Below are positions 28,230 through 37,207 of a stretch of 64,000 bases of DNA, in pieces. Source of the stretch: Ideonella_A sp963843805 (GTDB lineage: Bacteria; Pseudomonadota; Gammaproteobacteria; Burkholderiales; Burkholderiaceae_C). The notes under the pieces are model-generated. The model worked only from the letters and a program-made list of their open reading frames with translations, ran no database searches and had not been told where the DNA came from. The position numbers were made by a program, and so were the translations under genes. The stretch's first letter is position 1. The number at the start of each line of letters is the position of its first letter. The DNA is taken from NCBI GenBank assembly GCA_963843805.1, contig CAWJLY010000001.1, forward strand, positions 1,070,146 through 1,134,145, given 5' to 3'.

Positions 28230-28664
28230 ATGCATGAACCGTATCGACCAAGCCCGCCGGATCGTGGCGTGTGCGCAATGCTCGCCAGCGGTTTGGTGGC
28301 CTTCAACGACGCCGCGGCGACCCCGCGTCTGCGCTGTGAGCTCGACCAAGGCGGCCAACTCTGGCAATTCGAGTTCGCGCCAACGCAGGATCCGTACACA
28401 CCACGCCCGATCGACATTGGCCGACACTTCCGCTTCAAGGCCGTCCTGATCGGCAACGACGCAATGGTCGACTACATCAAGCTCTACGTCTACTTTCAAA
28501 CTGCGCGCCAGCCGGTGCTGCTACAGCAGCTGACCTACCAGGCCCCGCAGATGCAGACCGAAGAGGCTGGACCACATGCACTGACCGGAACCGTTGACGT
28601 CTATTCACCCTATCTCGGGCGCCAGTTGCGCTTCGGCTGTGCGCTGCGCGAGGTGCTGCCGTGA
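28230..28664 (+). CDS. Hypothetical protein, possibly secreted
   Basis: A 144-residue protein without a recognised family. A short hydrophobic stretch (CAMLASGLVAFNDAAA) at residues 15-31 could be a poor signal peptide or one damaged by an indel; an alternative frame from 28234 supplies a plausible basic start. The remainder is rich in beta-type residues (QLWQFEFAPTQD, HFRFKAVLIGNDAMVDYIKL, YVYFQTARQPVLLQQLTYQA). Its stop overlaps the GTG start of the CapA gene, so the two are probably cotranslated. No function is assigned. Confidence 0.55.
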   Translation: MHEPYRPSPPDRGVCAMLASGLVAFNDAAATPRLRCELDQGGQLWQFEFAPTQDPYTPRPIDIGRHFRFKAVLIGNDAMVDYIKLYVYFQTARQPVLLQQLTYQAPQMQTEEAGPHALTGTVDVYSPYLGRQLRFGCALREVLP

Positions 28665-29656
28665 AGGGTCTATCCGGGTGTGACTGGCTTGTCATGGTTG
28701 TGATCCTGGCAGCGATAACCGGGAGCGCTTCGGCACAGAATGCAGAGCCGCCTCGCGTTTCGATGATCTTCGTTGGCGACCTCATGCTCGACGACACCCC
28801 CGGACGGGTCATCCGTCGAGGGCGCGACCCGCTGGCACCATTTGCCGCGGAGCTCGCGAATGCCGACATCCGCATCGGCAATCTCGAATGCGTCGTCGCG
28901 ACGATCGGCAGCGCCGAGCCCGACAAACCCTATACCTTTCGTGCCAATCCCCGTGTGCTGAAGGTACTCAAACACCGATTCGACGCGCTCAGTCTGGCCA
29001 ACAACCACTCAGGCGATTTCGGACCGGCGGCATTCGCGCAGATGTTGCGATTGCTGGATCGCAGCGGCATCGCCTATTTCGGCGGCGGCCTCGATCTGAC
29101 CAGCGCACATACCCCGCTGATTGTCGAGCGGCGTGGGCTGAGGATTGCATTGCTGGGCTACAACGAGTTTTTTCCGCGCCACTTCGAGGCCGATGCCGAC
29201 AAGCCGGGCGTCGCCTGGAGTGAAGACGAGCAGGTGCGACTGGACATCGCACGCGCTCGCCGCGCGCACCAAGCCGACGTGGTGATTCCCTTCATGCACT
29301 GGGGTTGGGAGGACGAGCCGTTGGCAAGCGCACGCCAGCGCCAGCTTGCGAAGTTGATGATCGACGCCGGCGCCGACGCGGTGATCGGCAGCCACCCGCA
29401 TGTGACACAGGACATCGAGTTCCACCGTGGCAAACCGATTGTCTACAGCCTCGGCAATTTCGTGTTCGACGGCTTCAAAGGCAAAGCAAACAATACCGGT
29501 TGGTTGTTGCGGCTCGAACTCGACCGTGACGGCGTGGCTGCCTGGCGAACCGTGGTCGCGCGACTCGATCACGAAGGCACGCCGCACCCGGATCGCAGTT
29601 CGCCTGGAGAATGCTGGACGCGCGGCATGGTGCGACAGAGCGTGTGTGCCAGATGA
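28661..29656 (+). CDS. CapA-family metallophosphatase-like protein
   Basis: A 331-residue protein with a signal peptide (VVILAAITGSASA). CapA/PgsA-type calcineurin-like fold motifs are present: IFVGDLMLDD, IGNLECVVAT, DALSLANNHSGDFG, VVIPFMHWGWE, GADAVIGSHPHVTQDI and YSLGNFVFD. The family is named for poly-gamma-glutamate capsule synthesis in Bacillus, but in proteobacteria without other capsule genes its role is open. It starts at a GTG overlapping the previous stop. The extreme carboxy terminus (residues 305-331) may be altered by an indel. Likely periplasmic. Confidence 0.82.
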   Translation: MKGLSGCDWLVMVVILAAITGSASAQNAEPPRVSMIFVGDLMLDDTPGRVIRRGRDPLAPFAAELANADIRIGNLECVVATIGSAEPDKPYTFRANPRVLKVLKHRFDALSLANNHSGDFGPAAFAQMLRLLDRSGIAYFGGGLDLTSAHTPLIVERRGLRIALLGYNEFFPRHFEADADKPGVAWSEDEQVRLDIARARRAHQADVVIPFMHWGWEDEPLASARQRQLAKLMIDAGADAVIGSHPHVTQDIEFHRGKPIVYSLGNFVFDGFKGKANNTGWLLRLELDRDGVAAWRTVVARLDHEGTPHPDRSSPGECWTRGMVRQSVCAR

Positions 29657-29832
29657 CCGCCAGTGCCGACGGATAAAAGACACTCAGCCGTCATCCTTGT
29701 CGCTTTGCCTCAACGCGCAAGACAGAGCGCAGGCCGAAGCTGTCGGCAGCCGTGATCCGATCGTCAGGCCATCAGCAAGGCTCGCTGACCAAGGATGGAG
29801 CTGCGCCAGCGATCGCCCCGCCACAAAGCAAA

Positions 29833-29854
29833 ACGCCGACCATCGGGTCGGCGT
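29833..29854 (-). terminator. Rho-independent terminator of tRNA-fMet
   Basis: A perfect 9-bp stem, ACGCCGACC / GGTCGGCGT, with a 4-base loop. On the minus strand it is followed by TTTTGCTTTG, starting 38 bp past the tRNA 3' end. It closes the transcript containing the tRNA and probably the alpha operon. Confidence 0.8.
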
Positions 29855-29892
29855 GTGCCAATTCTTAACTTATTGTTTTTGTTCGAGAATTT

Positions 29893-29969
<77 letters not shown>

Positions 29970-29981
29970 ACTGAGTCAGTG

Positions 29982-29990
29982 ACTATAACA
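29982..29990 (-). promoter_or_regulatory. Possible extended -10 promoter for tRNA-fMet
   Basis: The minus strand has TGT followed by TATAGT (29982-29987), an extended -10, 12 bp before the mature tRNA 5' end. The -35 region is weak. Readthrough from rplQ is an alternative source of transcription. Confidence 0.45.
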
Positions 29991-30033
29991 CATCTGGCGA
30001 TCCACTAGGGATAAACCAGAAGGTCGTCGTCGA

Positions 30034-30429
30034 TTATTCAGTGTCACCGTCCGCAGCGACGGTTTCGACGTCGGGGCGATCGACCAGTTCGACGAAGGCC
30101 ATCGGGGCGTTGTCGCCATGCCGGAAACCCATTTTCAGGATCCGCGTATAGCCACCCGGACGCGCGTTGTAGCGCGGGCCGAGTTCATTGAACAGCTTGC
30201 TGACGACATCGCGGTCGCGCGTGCGATTGAACGCCAGGCGGCGGTTCGCCAGCGTGGCTTCCTTGGCCAACGTGATCAGCGGCTCGACGACGCGGCGCAG
30301 TTCCTTGGCCTTGGGGACGGTGGTCTTGATCGCCTCGTGGGTGATCAGCGAGTTGCACATGTTGCGCAGCATCGCTTGGCGATGCTCCGAGGTGCGGTTG
30401 AGTTTGCGAAGTCCGTGACGGTGGCGCAT
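30034..30429 (-). CDS. rplQ: 50S ribosomal protein L17
   Basis: A 131-residue L17, opening MRHRHGLRKLNRTSEHRQAM and LRNMCNSLITHEAIKTTVPK, which identifies the family. It is the last gene of the alpha operon, 180 bp after rpoA. A short acidic tail (VETVAADGDTE) extends past the conserved core. L17 sits at the bottom of the 50S near the peptide exit tunnel. The tRNA-fMet gene follows on the same strand. Confidence 0.98.
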   Translation of the reverse strand: MRHRHGLRKLNRTSEHRQAMLRNMCNSLITHEAIKTTVPKAKELRRVVEPLITLAKEATLANRRLAFNRTRDRDVVSKLFNELGPRYNARPGGYTRILKMGFRHGDNAPMAFVELVDRPDVETVAADGDTE

Positions 30430-30609
30430 GGTGCGTTCCTTTTCGTGTTGATGCCGGCAGCCGTATCAGGTACTGCCGGTTGCGGTGGGCTGCCGCTGAT
30501 GTGTTGAAGCCCCTTGCTCGACCGCGTGAGCGGTTGTCATCCAATGACGGCCGATGGCTGTCCAGAGGTAGCCAAGCCCCAGACTATCGGAGCCTCAAAT
30601 GTTCCGGGC

Positions 30610-31602
30610 CTACCTTTTATCCAATCCCTGCGGCGGCCAGTTCTCCAGCCGCGCACCGAGCGTCAGCCCGCGCGAAGCCAGCACTTCCTTGATCTCGTTG
30701 AGCGACTTGCGGCCCAGGTTCGGCGTCTTCAGCAATTCGGTCTCGGTGCGCTGGATCAGATCGCCGATGTAATAGATATTTTCGGCTTTCAGGCAGTTGG
30801 CCGAACGCACCGTCAGCTCGAGCTCGTCGACCGGGCGCAGCAGCAACGGATCGATCGTCGATTGCGATTCACGCGATTTGCCCGGCAGATTGTTCAGATC
30901 GATCTCGTGCTCGAGGCCGACAAAGATCATCAGCTGCTCGACCAGGATCTTCGCCGATGCACGGATCGCTTCTTCCGGCGAAACAGCGCCGTTGGTGACG
31001 ATTTCCATCACCAGCTTGTCGAGGTCGGTGCGCTGCTCGACACGGGCGCTCTCGACCGTATAGCTGACGCGCGCGACCGGCGAGAACGAGGCATCGAGGA
31101 CGATGCGGCCGATCGACTTGGTCGGCTCGTCGCCATAGCGGCGCATCGTGCCGGGCACATAGCCGCGGCCTTTCTCGACCTTGATCTGCATGTCGAGCTT
31201 GCCGCCTTGCGACAGGTTGGCGATCACATGCTCGGGGTTGATGATCTCGACATCATGCGGTACCTGGATATCGGCCGCGGTGACCGGGCCTTCACCCTCC
31301 TTGCGCACGACGAGCGTGACTTCGTCGCGGTTGTGCAGGCGAAACACGACGCCCTTCAGGTTCAGCATGATGTGGACGACGTCTTCCTGCACGCCGTCGA
31401 TCGCCGAGTATTCGTGCAGCACGCCGGCGATCGTCACTTCGGTCGGCGCATAGCCGACCATCGACGACAGCAGCACGCGGCGCAGCGCGTTGCCCAGCGT
31501 GTGGCCATAACCACGCTCGAAGGGCTCGAGGGTGACTTTGGCCCGATTGGTACCGAGCGGTTCAACTTGAATGGCTTTGGGTTTGAGCAAATTCGTTTGC
31601 AT
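30610..31602 (-). CDS. rpoA: RNA polymerase alpha subunit
   Basis: A 330-residue alpha subunit that dimerises to nucleate core polymerase. The amino-terminal assembly domain has GYGHTLGNALRRVLLSSM, GVQEDVVHIMLNLK and PTKSIGRIVLDASFSPV. The carboxy-terminal domain has TVRSANCLKAENIYYIGDLI and LGRKSLNEIKEVLASRGLTL, which bind UP elements and activators. Frame and length are normal. It follows rpsD by 152 bp. Confidence 0.99.
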   Translation of the reverse strand: MQTNLLKPKAIQVEPLGTNRAKVTLEPFERGYGHTLGNALRRVLLSSMVGYAPTEVTIAGVLHEYSAIDGVQEDVVHIMLNLKGVVFRLHNRDEVTLVVRKEGEGPVTAADIQVPHDVEIINPEHVIANLSQGGKLDMQIKVEKGRGYVPGTMRRYGDEPTKSIGRIVLDASFSPVARVSYTVESARVEQRTDLDKLVMEIVTNGAVSPEEAIRASAKILVEQLMIFVGLEHEIDLNNLPGKSRESQSTIDPLLLRPVDELELTVRSANCLKAENIYYIGDLIQRTETELLKTPNLGRKSLNEIKEVLASRGLTLGARLENWPPQGLDKR

Positions 31603-31754
31603 GAGGTCTTTCTTTCAATACCCTCGGTTCGTTACACCGATAAGGCTGAGGGACCGGCCAGTCGAGGCATGTTGTGCACACCCCGAACTGGCGACCAATA
31701 AACAGAGCCAATGGCAACTGGCGGCCGACGAGCCACCAGCGCTTCGAGACAGGA

Positions 31755-32379
31755 TCAGCGCGAATACAACTCGACGATCAGCGCTTCCTTGATGTCGCCA
31801 CCAAACTCGTCGCGATCAGGGGTCTTCTTGAAGACGCCTTCGAGCTTCGAGGTGTCGAGCTGAATCCAGGCCGGCAGGCCGATCGATTCGGCCAGCTTCA
31901 CCGCAGTCGACGATGCGCAATTGCTTCTTCGACTTCTCGCGAACGGCGACGGTGTCACCGGCCTTGACGAGATAGGACGCGATGTTGACGACCGATCCAT
32001 TGACCTCGATCGACTTGTGCGACACCAGTTGCCGTGCCTCGGCACGGGTCGAACCGAAGCCCATGCGATAGACGACGTTGTCGAGCCGCGATTCGAGCAG
32101 CATCAGCAGGTTGGCGCCGGTGTTGCCGCGGCGACGCTCGGCCTCGGCAAAATAGCGGCGGAACTGGCGCTCGAGCACGCCGTACATGCGCTTGACTTTC
32201 TGCTTCTCGCGCAGCTGCAGGCCGAAATCCGACGTCCGCGAACCCGAGGTGCGGCCATGCTGGCCCGGCTTGCTGTCGAACTTCGACTTGTCGCCGATCG
32301 GGCGGCGCGCGCTCTTCAGGAAAAGGTCGGTGCCTTCACGGCGGGAAAGTTTGGCCTTGGGGCCGAGATAACGTGCCAC
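31755..32379 (-). CDS. rpsD: 30S ribosomal protein S4, one frameshift
   Basis: Primary 16S-binding protein and, in enterobacteria, repressor of the alpha operon. The start is MARYLGPKAKLSRREGTDLF, then KVKRMYGVLERQFRRYFAEA, LMLLESRLDNVVYRMGFGST and the S4 RNA-binding domain. The last 50 residues (LPAWIQLDTSKLEGVFKKTP, ending EALIVELYSR) are in another frame, with one extra base near 31905. The joined length is about 207 residues, as expected. The gene is essential, so an error in the sequence is likely. Confidence 0.96.
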
Positions 32380-32467
32380 GTTGCTTCCTTGTTCAATCTG
32401 ACGCAGGCACCGGGCTTGCGCGAGTCTGGCGAGTGTTGTTGTAGGCGCTCAGACGGTGGGCTTAAAC

Positions 32468-32512
32468 GAAGCCGGCCGAACCCCGCGGGGCCCATGGTTG
32501 ATGGCCGGCTTC
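32468..32512. repeat. Inverted repeat between rpsK and rpsD
   Basis: GAAGCCGGCC (32468-32477) and GGCCGGCTTC (32503-32512) form a perfect 10-bp stem, with a CCCCGCGGGG palindrome in the loop. The rpsK-rpsD spacer is 204 bp, unusually long for this operon. It has no T-run, so it is not a simple terminator; it could be a processing or translational control structure. Confidence 0.45.
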
Positions 32513-32583
32513 AACACAAATGCCGACGGAGCCCGAGGGGCCACCGTCGACACGGGGAAAACGAAAGATCGCGTGTTGCGCAA

Positions 32584-32985
32584 TCAGATGCGACGACGCT
32601 TCTGCGGGCGGCAGCCGTTGTGCGGAACCGGCGTCACGTCGGAAATGACATTGATGCGGATGCCCAGCGAAGCCAATGCACGTACCGACGACTCGCGACC
32701 CGGACCCGGGCCCTTGATCCGCACGTCGAGGGTCTTGATGCCTTGTTCTTGTGCCGCACGACCAGCCGATTCGGCTGCCACCTGAGCCGCAAACGGCGTG
32801 CTCTTGCGCGAACCCTTGAAACCCTGGCCGCCACTGGACGCCCACGACAAGGCGCCGCCCTGGCGGTCGGTGATGGTGATGATGGTGTTGTTGAACGACG
32901 CATGCACGTGCGCGATGCCGTCCGCAATATTCTTGCGGGCTTTCTTGCGGACACGTTGGGCGGCGGTATTGGGTGCTTTTGCCAT
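32584..32985 (-). CDS. rpsK: 30S ribosomal protein S11
   Basis: A 133-residue S11 of the platform region. Signatures: GIAHVHASFNNTIITITDRQ, GALSWASSGGQGFKGSRKST and the end VTPVPHNGCRPQKRRRI. It is 80 bp downstream of rpsM and is followed by an unusually long spacer before rpsD. Confidence 0.99.
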   Translation of the reverse strand: MAKAPNTAAQRVRKKARKNIADGIAHVHASFNNTIITITDRQGGALSWASSGGQGFKGSRKSTPFAAQVAAESAGRAAQEQGIKTLDVRIKGPGPGRESSVRALASLGIRINVISDVTPVPHNGCRPQKRRRI

Positions 32986-33065
32986 TTGAAACTTTCTCTG
33001 CTACGGGGCGTCGGTGGGCGTCGCGGCGATCGGGATCGACGATCAGATCGCTGCGAAGCCGGCGA

Positions 33066-33431
33066 TCATTTCTTCACCAGTGCACCGGATTTGCGCGGGC
33101 CCTTGCGGGTACGTGCATTGGTCTTGGTACGTTGACCACGCACCGGCAGACCACGGCGATGACGGAAACCACGATAACAGCCGAGGTCCATCAGGCGCTT
33201 GATGTTGATCGACATCTCGCGGCGCAGATCGCCCTCGATCGTCATGCGGCCGATTTCTTCCCGGATCTTTTCCAGGTCGCCGTCGGTCAGATCCTTGATC
33301 TTGCGGTCCAGCGGAACGCCAGCGTTGTTGCAGATCTTCTGCGCGGTGGTCCGTCCGATGCCGTAGATCGACGTCAAGCCGATCTCCGCATGTTTGTGGG
33401 GCGGAATGTTGATACCAGCGATGCGTGCCAT
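33066..33431 (-). CDS. rpsM: 30S ribosomal protein S13
   Basis: A 121-residue S13, which contacts the P-site tRNA and 50S through its tail. It begins MARIAGINIPPHKHAEIGLT, then SIYGIGRTTAQKICNNAGV, and ends with the basic GLPVRGQRTKTNARTRKGPR tail. Spacing to rpmJ is 33 bp. Confidence 0.99.
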   Translation of the reverse strand: MARIAGINIPPHKHAEIGLTSIYGIGRTTAQKICNNAGVPLDRKIKDLTDGDLEKIREEIGRMTIEGDLRREMSINIKRLMDLGCYRGFRHRRGLPVRGQRTKTNARTRKGPRKSGALVKK

Positions 33432-33464
33432 AAACGTCCTCTCAATTCTTCGTCGTCGTCAGGA

Positions 33465-33578
33465 TCAACCCTGGCGCTGCTTGTGGCGCGGGTCGGTGCA
33501 GATAACCCGAACCACACCCTTGCGACGGATTACCTTGCAATGCCGGCACATCTTCTTCACCGATGCTGCAACCTTCAT
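33465..33578 (-). CDS. rpmJ: 50S ribosomal protein L36
   Basis: A 37-residue protein, MKVAASVKKMCRHCKVIRRK followed by GVVRVICTDPRHKQRQG. C11, C14, C27 and H32 form the zinc site, so it is the zinc-binding form. It lies between secY and rpsM. No infA gene is present between secY and rpmJ, where it sits in some Burkholderiales. Confidence 0.97.
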   Translation of the reverse strand: MKVAASVKKMCRHCKVIRRKGVVRVICTDPRHKQRQG

Positions 33579-33657
33579 GCTCTTCTCCAATGTCCTCGCG
33601 GACCGGTTATCAATCTTCGCCAGAAACAGGTGCCGCGCGCGAGCACCCCGTCGTTCA

Positions 33658-34969
33658 TCAGCTCGCCTTGAAATTGGCTTTCTTCAACAGCGACTCGTAT
33701 TGCTGACTCATCACATAACTCTGCACCTGGGCCCAGAAGTCCATCGTCACCACGACGATGATCAACAGCGAGGTGCCTCCGAAATAGAACGGCACGTTGT
33801 ACTTGAGGACCAGAAACTCGGGCAACAGGCACACGCCGGTGATGTAGATCGCGCCGATCAGCGTCAGCCGCGACAAGATGCGGTCGATATGGCGTGCCGT
33901 CTGGTCCCCCGGACGGATCCCCGGGATGAAGGCGCCGCTCTTCTTCAGGTTGTCAGCCGTCTCGCGGCTGTTGAAAACCAGCGCGGTGTAGAAGAAGCAG
34001 AAGAAGATGATCGCCGCGGCGTACAACATCACGTAGATCGGCTGCCCCGGCGACAGCAGCGCTGCCAGGTCACGCAGCCAGCGGAAGCCGTCACCTGCGG
34101 CAAACCAGCCCACCGCGGTTGCCGGCAACAGGATGATCGACGAGGCGAAGATCGGCGGGATCACGCCCGACATGTTCAGCTTCAGCGGCAAGTGCGAAGA
34201 CTGGCCACCATAGACCTTGTTGCCGACCTGCCGCTTGGCATAGTTGACCAGGATCTTGCGCTGACCGCGTTCGACAAATACCACCAGGTAGGTCACTGCA
34301 GCAATGACCACCAGGATCACGATCGCGACAACGATGCTCATCGCCCCGGTATTGATGAGCGAGATCATCCCGCCGATCGCCCCCGGCAGCCCGGCAACGA
34401 TGCCGCCGAAGATCAGGATCGAAATGCCGTTGCCGAGACCTCGTTCGGTGATCTGCTCGCCGAGCCACATCAGGAACATGGTGCCCGCCACCAGGCTCAC
34501 CACCGCCGTCAGTCGAAAGCCGAAGCCCGGGGAAATCACCAGACCTTGCGAACCTTCGAGCGCCAACGCGATGCCCAGCGACTGGAACAGCGCCAGCCCC
34601 AGTGTGCCGTAGCGGGTGTACTGCGTGATCTTGCGACGGCCCGACTCGCCTTCTTTCTTGATCGCCTCGAGCGTCGGCACCACGTAGGTCATCAACTGCA
34701 TGATGATCGACGCCGAGATATACGGCATGATGCCCAGCGCAAATACCGTGAAGCGCGACAACGCTCCGCCTGAGAACATGTTGAACAGGCTCAAGATGCC
34801 GCCAGACTGGCTCTTGAACAACTCGGCCAACTGGTTCGGATCGATGCCCGGGAACCGGAATGTGTGCACCGAGGCGATAAACGACGAGCGCCAACAACAA
34901 GAAGATCAGACGGCGACGAAGATCACCGAATTTTCCGCTTTTTGCCAGCTGATTTGCGTTGGTTGCCAC
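33658..34969 (-). CDS. secY: SecY protein-translocase channel, one frameshift
   Basis: The ten-helix channel of the Sec translocon. The amino terminus MATNANQLAKSGKFGDLRRR and LIFLLLALVVYRLGAHIPVP is in one frame. From GIDPNQLAELFKSQSGG onward it continues in another, with a single extra G in a CCCGGG run near 34857. Later landmarks are ALGIMPYISASIIMQL, VFVERGQRKILVNYAKRQVG and SGAFIPGIRPGDQTARHID. The joined length is about 436 residues. It ends the spc operon after rplO. Confidence 0.96.
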
Positions 34970-35002
34970 TGAGGTTGGTTCTGCTTGTACGTTGCGCTTC
35001 TA

Positions 35003-35434
35003 TCAGGCGACGCTGCCGCCCGCGGCCTCGATTGCCGCCTTGGCACCGGCCGTTGCACCGACGCCCTTCAGGGAGACTGCGCGGGTCAACTCACCCGACT
35101 TGATCACCTTGACCGTCTTGATCAGCTGGCCAACCAGGCCAGCCTGCTTCAGCGACAGCAGATCGACTTCATCGACGGCCAGGCGCTCGAGATCGGTCAG
35201 GCTGATTTCGTCGTTGTACTTGAGCGTGGTCGACTTGAAGCCGCGCTTGGGCAGACGGCGCTGCAGCGGCATCTGGCCGCCTTCGAAACCGACCTTGTGA
35301 AAGCCGCCCGAACGAGATTTCTGACCCTTGTGGCCACGGCCGGCCGTCTTGCCCAGGCCGGATCCGATGCCGCGGCCGACGCGGCGACGGTCACGCTTGG
35401 ACCCGACGGCGGGCTTGATGCTGTTCAATTCCAT
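35003..35434 (-). CDS. rplO: 50S ribosomal protein L15
   Basis: A 143-residue L15 with the glycine/basic-rich extension (GRGIGSGLGKTAGRGHKGQK) that reaches into 23S rRNA, then GFEGGQMPLQRRLPKRGF and a compact carboxy-terminal domain ending AIEAAGGSVA. Located between rpmD and secY, as usual. Confidence 0.99.
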   Translation of the reverse strand: MELNSIKPAVGSKRDRRRVGRGIGSGLGKTAGRGHKGQKSRSGGFHKVGFEGGQMPLQRRLPKRGFKSTTLKYNDEISLTDLERLAVDEVDLLSLKQAGLVGQLIKTVKVIKSGELTRAVSLKGVGATAGAKAAIEAAGGSVA

Positions 35435-35467
35435 GTTCTTCTCCAGATCTTCAGCTGATCACGCGGA

Positions 35468-35674
35468 TCAGAGCACCTTCACAAGGTACGAGACCTTGTT
35501 GATCATGCCGCGCACGGCCGGGGTATCTTCCAGCGTCGATTCGCTGTTCAGCTTGCGCAGGCCGAGGCCACGCACGGTGGCCCGGTGGGTTTCACGCGTG
35601 CCGGCAACACTGCGCACCAGCTTCAGTGTCACGGTGCCTTTCGGCGTCGGGTTGTCAGTCTTGTTGTCGCTCAT
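35468..35674 (-). CDS. rpmD: 50S ribosomal protein L30
   Basis: A 68-residue L30: VTLKLVRSVAGTRETHRATV, RGLGLRKLNSE, ending MINKVSYLVKVL. It has a slightly long polar amino terminus (MSDNKTDNPTPK) compared with the usual 60 residues. It lies 20 bp after rpsE. Confidence 0.97.
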   Translation of the reverse strand: MSDNKTDNPTPKGTVTLKLVRSVAGTRETHRATVRGLGLRKLNSESTLEDTPAVRGMINKVSYLVKVL

Positions 35675-35694
35675 TCGGGCTTCTCCTGAGACGC

Positions 35695-36213
35695 TCAGCC
35701 GACGATCTGTTCGACCGTCAGGCCGCGCTTGGCGGCTATCTCGGCCGGCGTGCTGGTGGCCTTCAAGGCATCCAGCGTGGCGCGAACCAGGTTGTAGGGG
35801 TTGGTCGAGCCGAGGCTCTTCGCAACGATGTCGGTCACACCCATCACCTCGAACACAGCGCGCATCGGGCCGCCGGCGATGATGCCCGCACCAGCCGGAG
35901 CCGGCGCCATCAGCACCCGCGAGGCGCCGTGTTCACCGGTCACCTTGTGGTGGATCGAGCCGTTCTTCAGCGAAACCTTGTGCATGTTGCGGCGCGCCGC
36001 TTCCATGGCCTTCTGGATCGCGACCGGCACTTCCTTGGCCTTGCCCTTGCCCATGCCGATCTTGCCGTCGCCGTCACCGACGACGGTCAACGCGGCGAAG
36101 CCGAGAATCCGGCCGCCCTTGACCACCTTGGTGACGCGGTTGACCGCGATCATCTTTTCCTTCAGACCGTCGTCACTGCCTTCTTGCGGTGCACGGGGTT
36201 GGAACTTTGCCAT
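35695..36213 (-). CDS. rpsE: 30S ribosomal protein S5
   Basis: A 172-residue S5, involved in decoding accuracy and mRNA unwinding. Motifs: LKEKMIAVNRVTKVVKGGRI, GKAKEVPVAIQKAMEAARR, and the carboxy domain with MRAVFEVMGVTDIVAKSLGS. Normal length and context between rplR and rpmD. Confidence 0.99.
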   Translation of the reverse strand: MAKFQPRAPQEGSDDGLKEKMIAVNRVTKVVKGGRILGFAALTVVGDGDGKIGMGKGKAKEVPVAIQKAMEAARRNMHKVSLKNGSIHHKVTGEHGASRVLMAPAPAGAGIIAGGPMRAVFEVMGVTDIVAKSLGSTNPYNLVRATLDALKATSTPAEIAAKRGLTVEQIVG

Positions 36214-36280
36214 TATCGAAATCCTTGGTCGCTAGGTGCAACAGAGTCGCGCAGCAGCTCGATGAGCGTTCGCGTGACGT

Positions 36281-36646
36281 TTAAAACTGCAGGCCGGCTT
36301 CGCGAGCCGCTTCCGCCAGGGCCTTGACACGACCGTGATAGGCAAAGCCTGCACGGTCGAATGCCACCTTCTCGACGCCGGCGGCTTTCGCCTTTTCGGC
36401 GATCCGTTTGCCGATCAAGGCGGCGGCGGCGACGTTGCCACCTTTGCCGGCCGCGCCCAGCTCCTTGCGGACCTCGGCTTCGGCGGTCGATGCGGTCGCA
36501 ACGACGCGTGTGCCATCGTCCGAAATCACGGTTGCATAAATGTGCAGATTGCTGCGGAACACCGTCAACCGCGCCGAGCGCTGGATCGCAATCCGCGCAC
36601 GGGTCTGGCGGGAGCGACGGATACGCTGATCCTTCTTGTTCAACAT
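36281..36646 (-). CDS. rplR: 50S ribosomal protein L18
   Basis: A 121-residue 5S rRNA-binding L18: QRIRRSRQTRARIAIQRSAR, LTVFRSNLHIYATVISDDGT, and the end FDRAGFAYHGRVKALAEAAR. It is 11 bp after rplF. Confidence 0.99.
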   Translation of the reverse strand: MLNKKDQRIRRSRQTRARIAIQRSARLTVFRSNLHIYATVISDDGTRVVATASTAEAEVRKELGAAGKGGNVAAAALIGKRIAEKAKAAGVEKVAFDRAGFAYHGRVKALAEAAREAGLQF

Positions 36647-36657
36647 GTCATCGCTCC

Positions 36658-37191
36658 TTACTTCTTCTTGGTCTCTTTGATCGTGACCTTTTCGTCGCTG
36701 TACCGGATTCCCTTGCCTTTGTAGGGCTCGGGCGGACGCAACGCGCGAATCTCGGCGGCAACCTGGCCGACGGCCTGCCGGTCGGCACCCTTGATCACGA
36801 TTTCAGTCTGGGTCGGACAGGCCACCTGCACACCTTCGGGCATGACCTTGGCCACCGGATGCGAGAAGCCGATCTGCAGATTCAGCTTGCTGCCTGCTGC
36901 CTGGGCCCGAAAGCCGACGCCGACCAGGTTGAGCTTCTTCTCGAAACCCTTGCTGACCCCGTTGACCATGTTGTTGACCAGCGCACGCATCGTGCCGGAC
37001 ATCGCATTGGCCTCGACCGAATCGTTGGCTGGAGCAAACAAAAGGCTGCCGTTCTCGTTTTTCACGGTGACCAGTGAATTGACCGCATGCACTTGCGTGC
37101 CGAGCGCTCCCTTGACACTGATCTGATCTGCGGTAACCGCCACGTCGACGCCCTTGGGCACGGCGATTGGCATTTTTCCTACGCGGGACAT
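36658..37191 (-). CDS. rplF: 50S ribosomal protein L6
   Basis: A 177-residue L6 with two related domains: MSRVGKMPIAVPKGVDVAVT, then GVGFRAQAAGSKLNLQIGFS and the signature PEPYKGKGIRYSDEKVTIKE with a Lys-rich end. It stands between rpsH and rplR in the spc operon. Confidence 0.99.
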   Translation of the reverse strand: MSRVGKMPIAVPKGVDVAVTADQISVKGALGTQVHAVNSLVTVKNENGSLLFAPANDSVEANAMSGTMRALVNNMVNGVSKGFEKKLNLVGVGFRAQAAGSKLNLQIGFSHPVAKVMPEGVQVACPTQTEIVIKGADRQAVGQVAAEIRALRPPEPYKGKGIRYSDEKVTIKETKKK

Positions 37192-37207
37192 TGTTGTGCT
37201 CCCTTTC

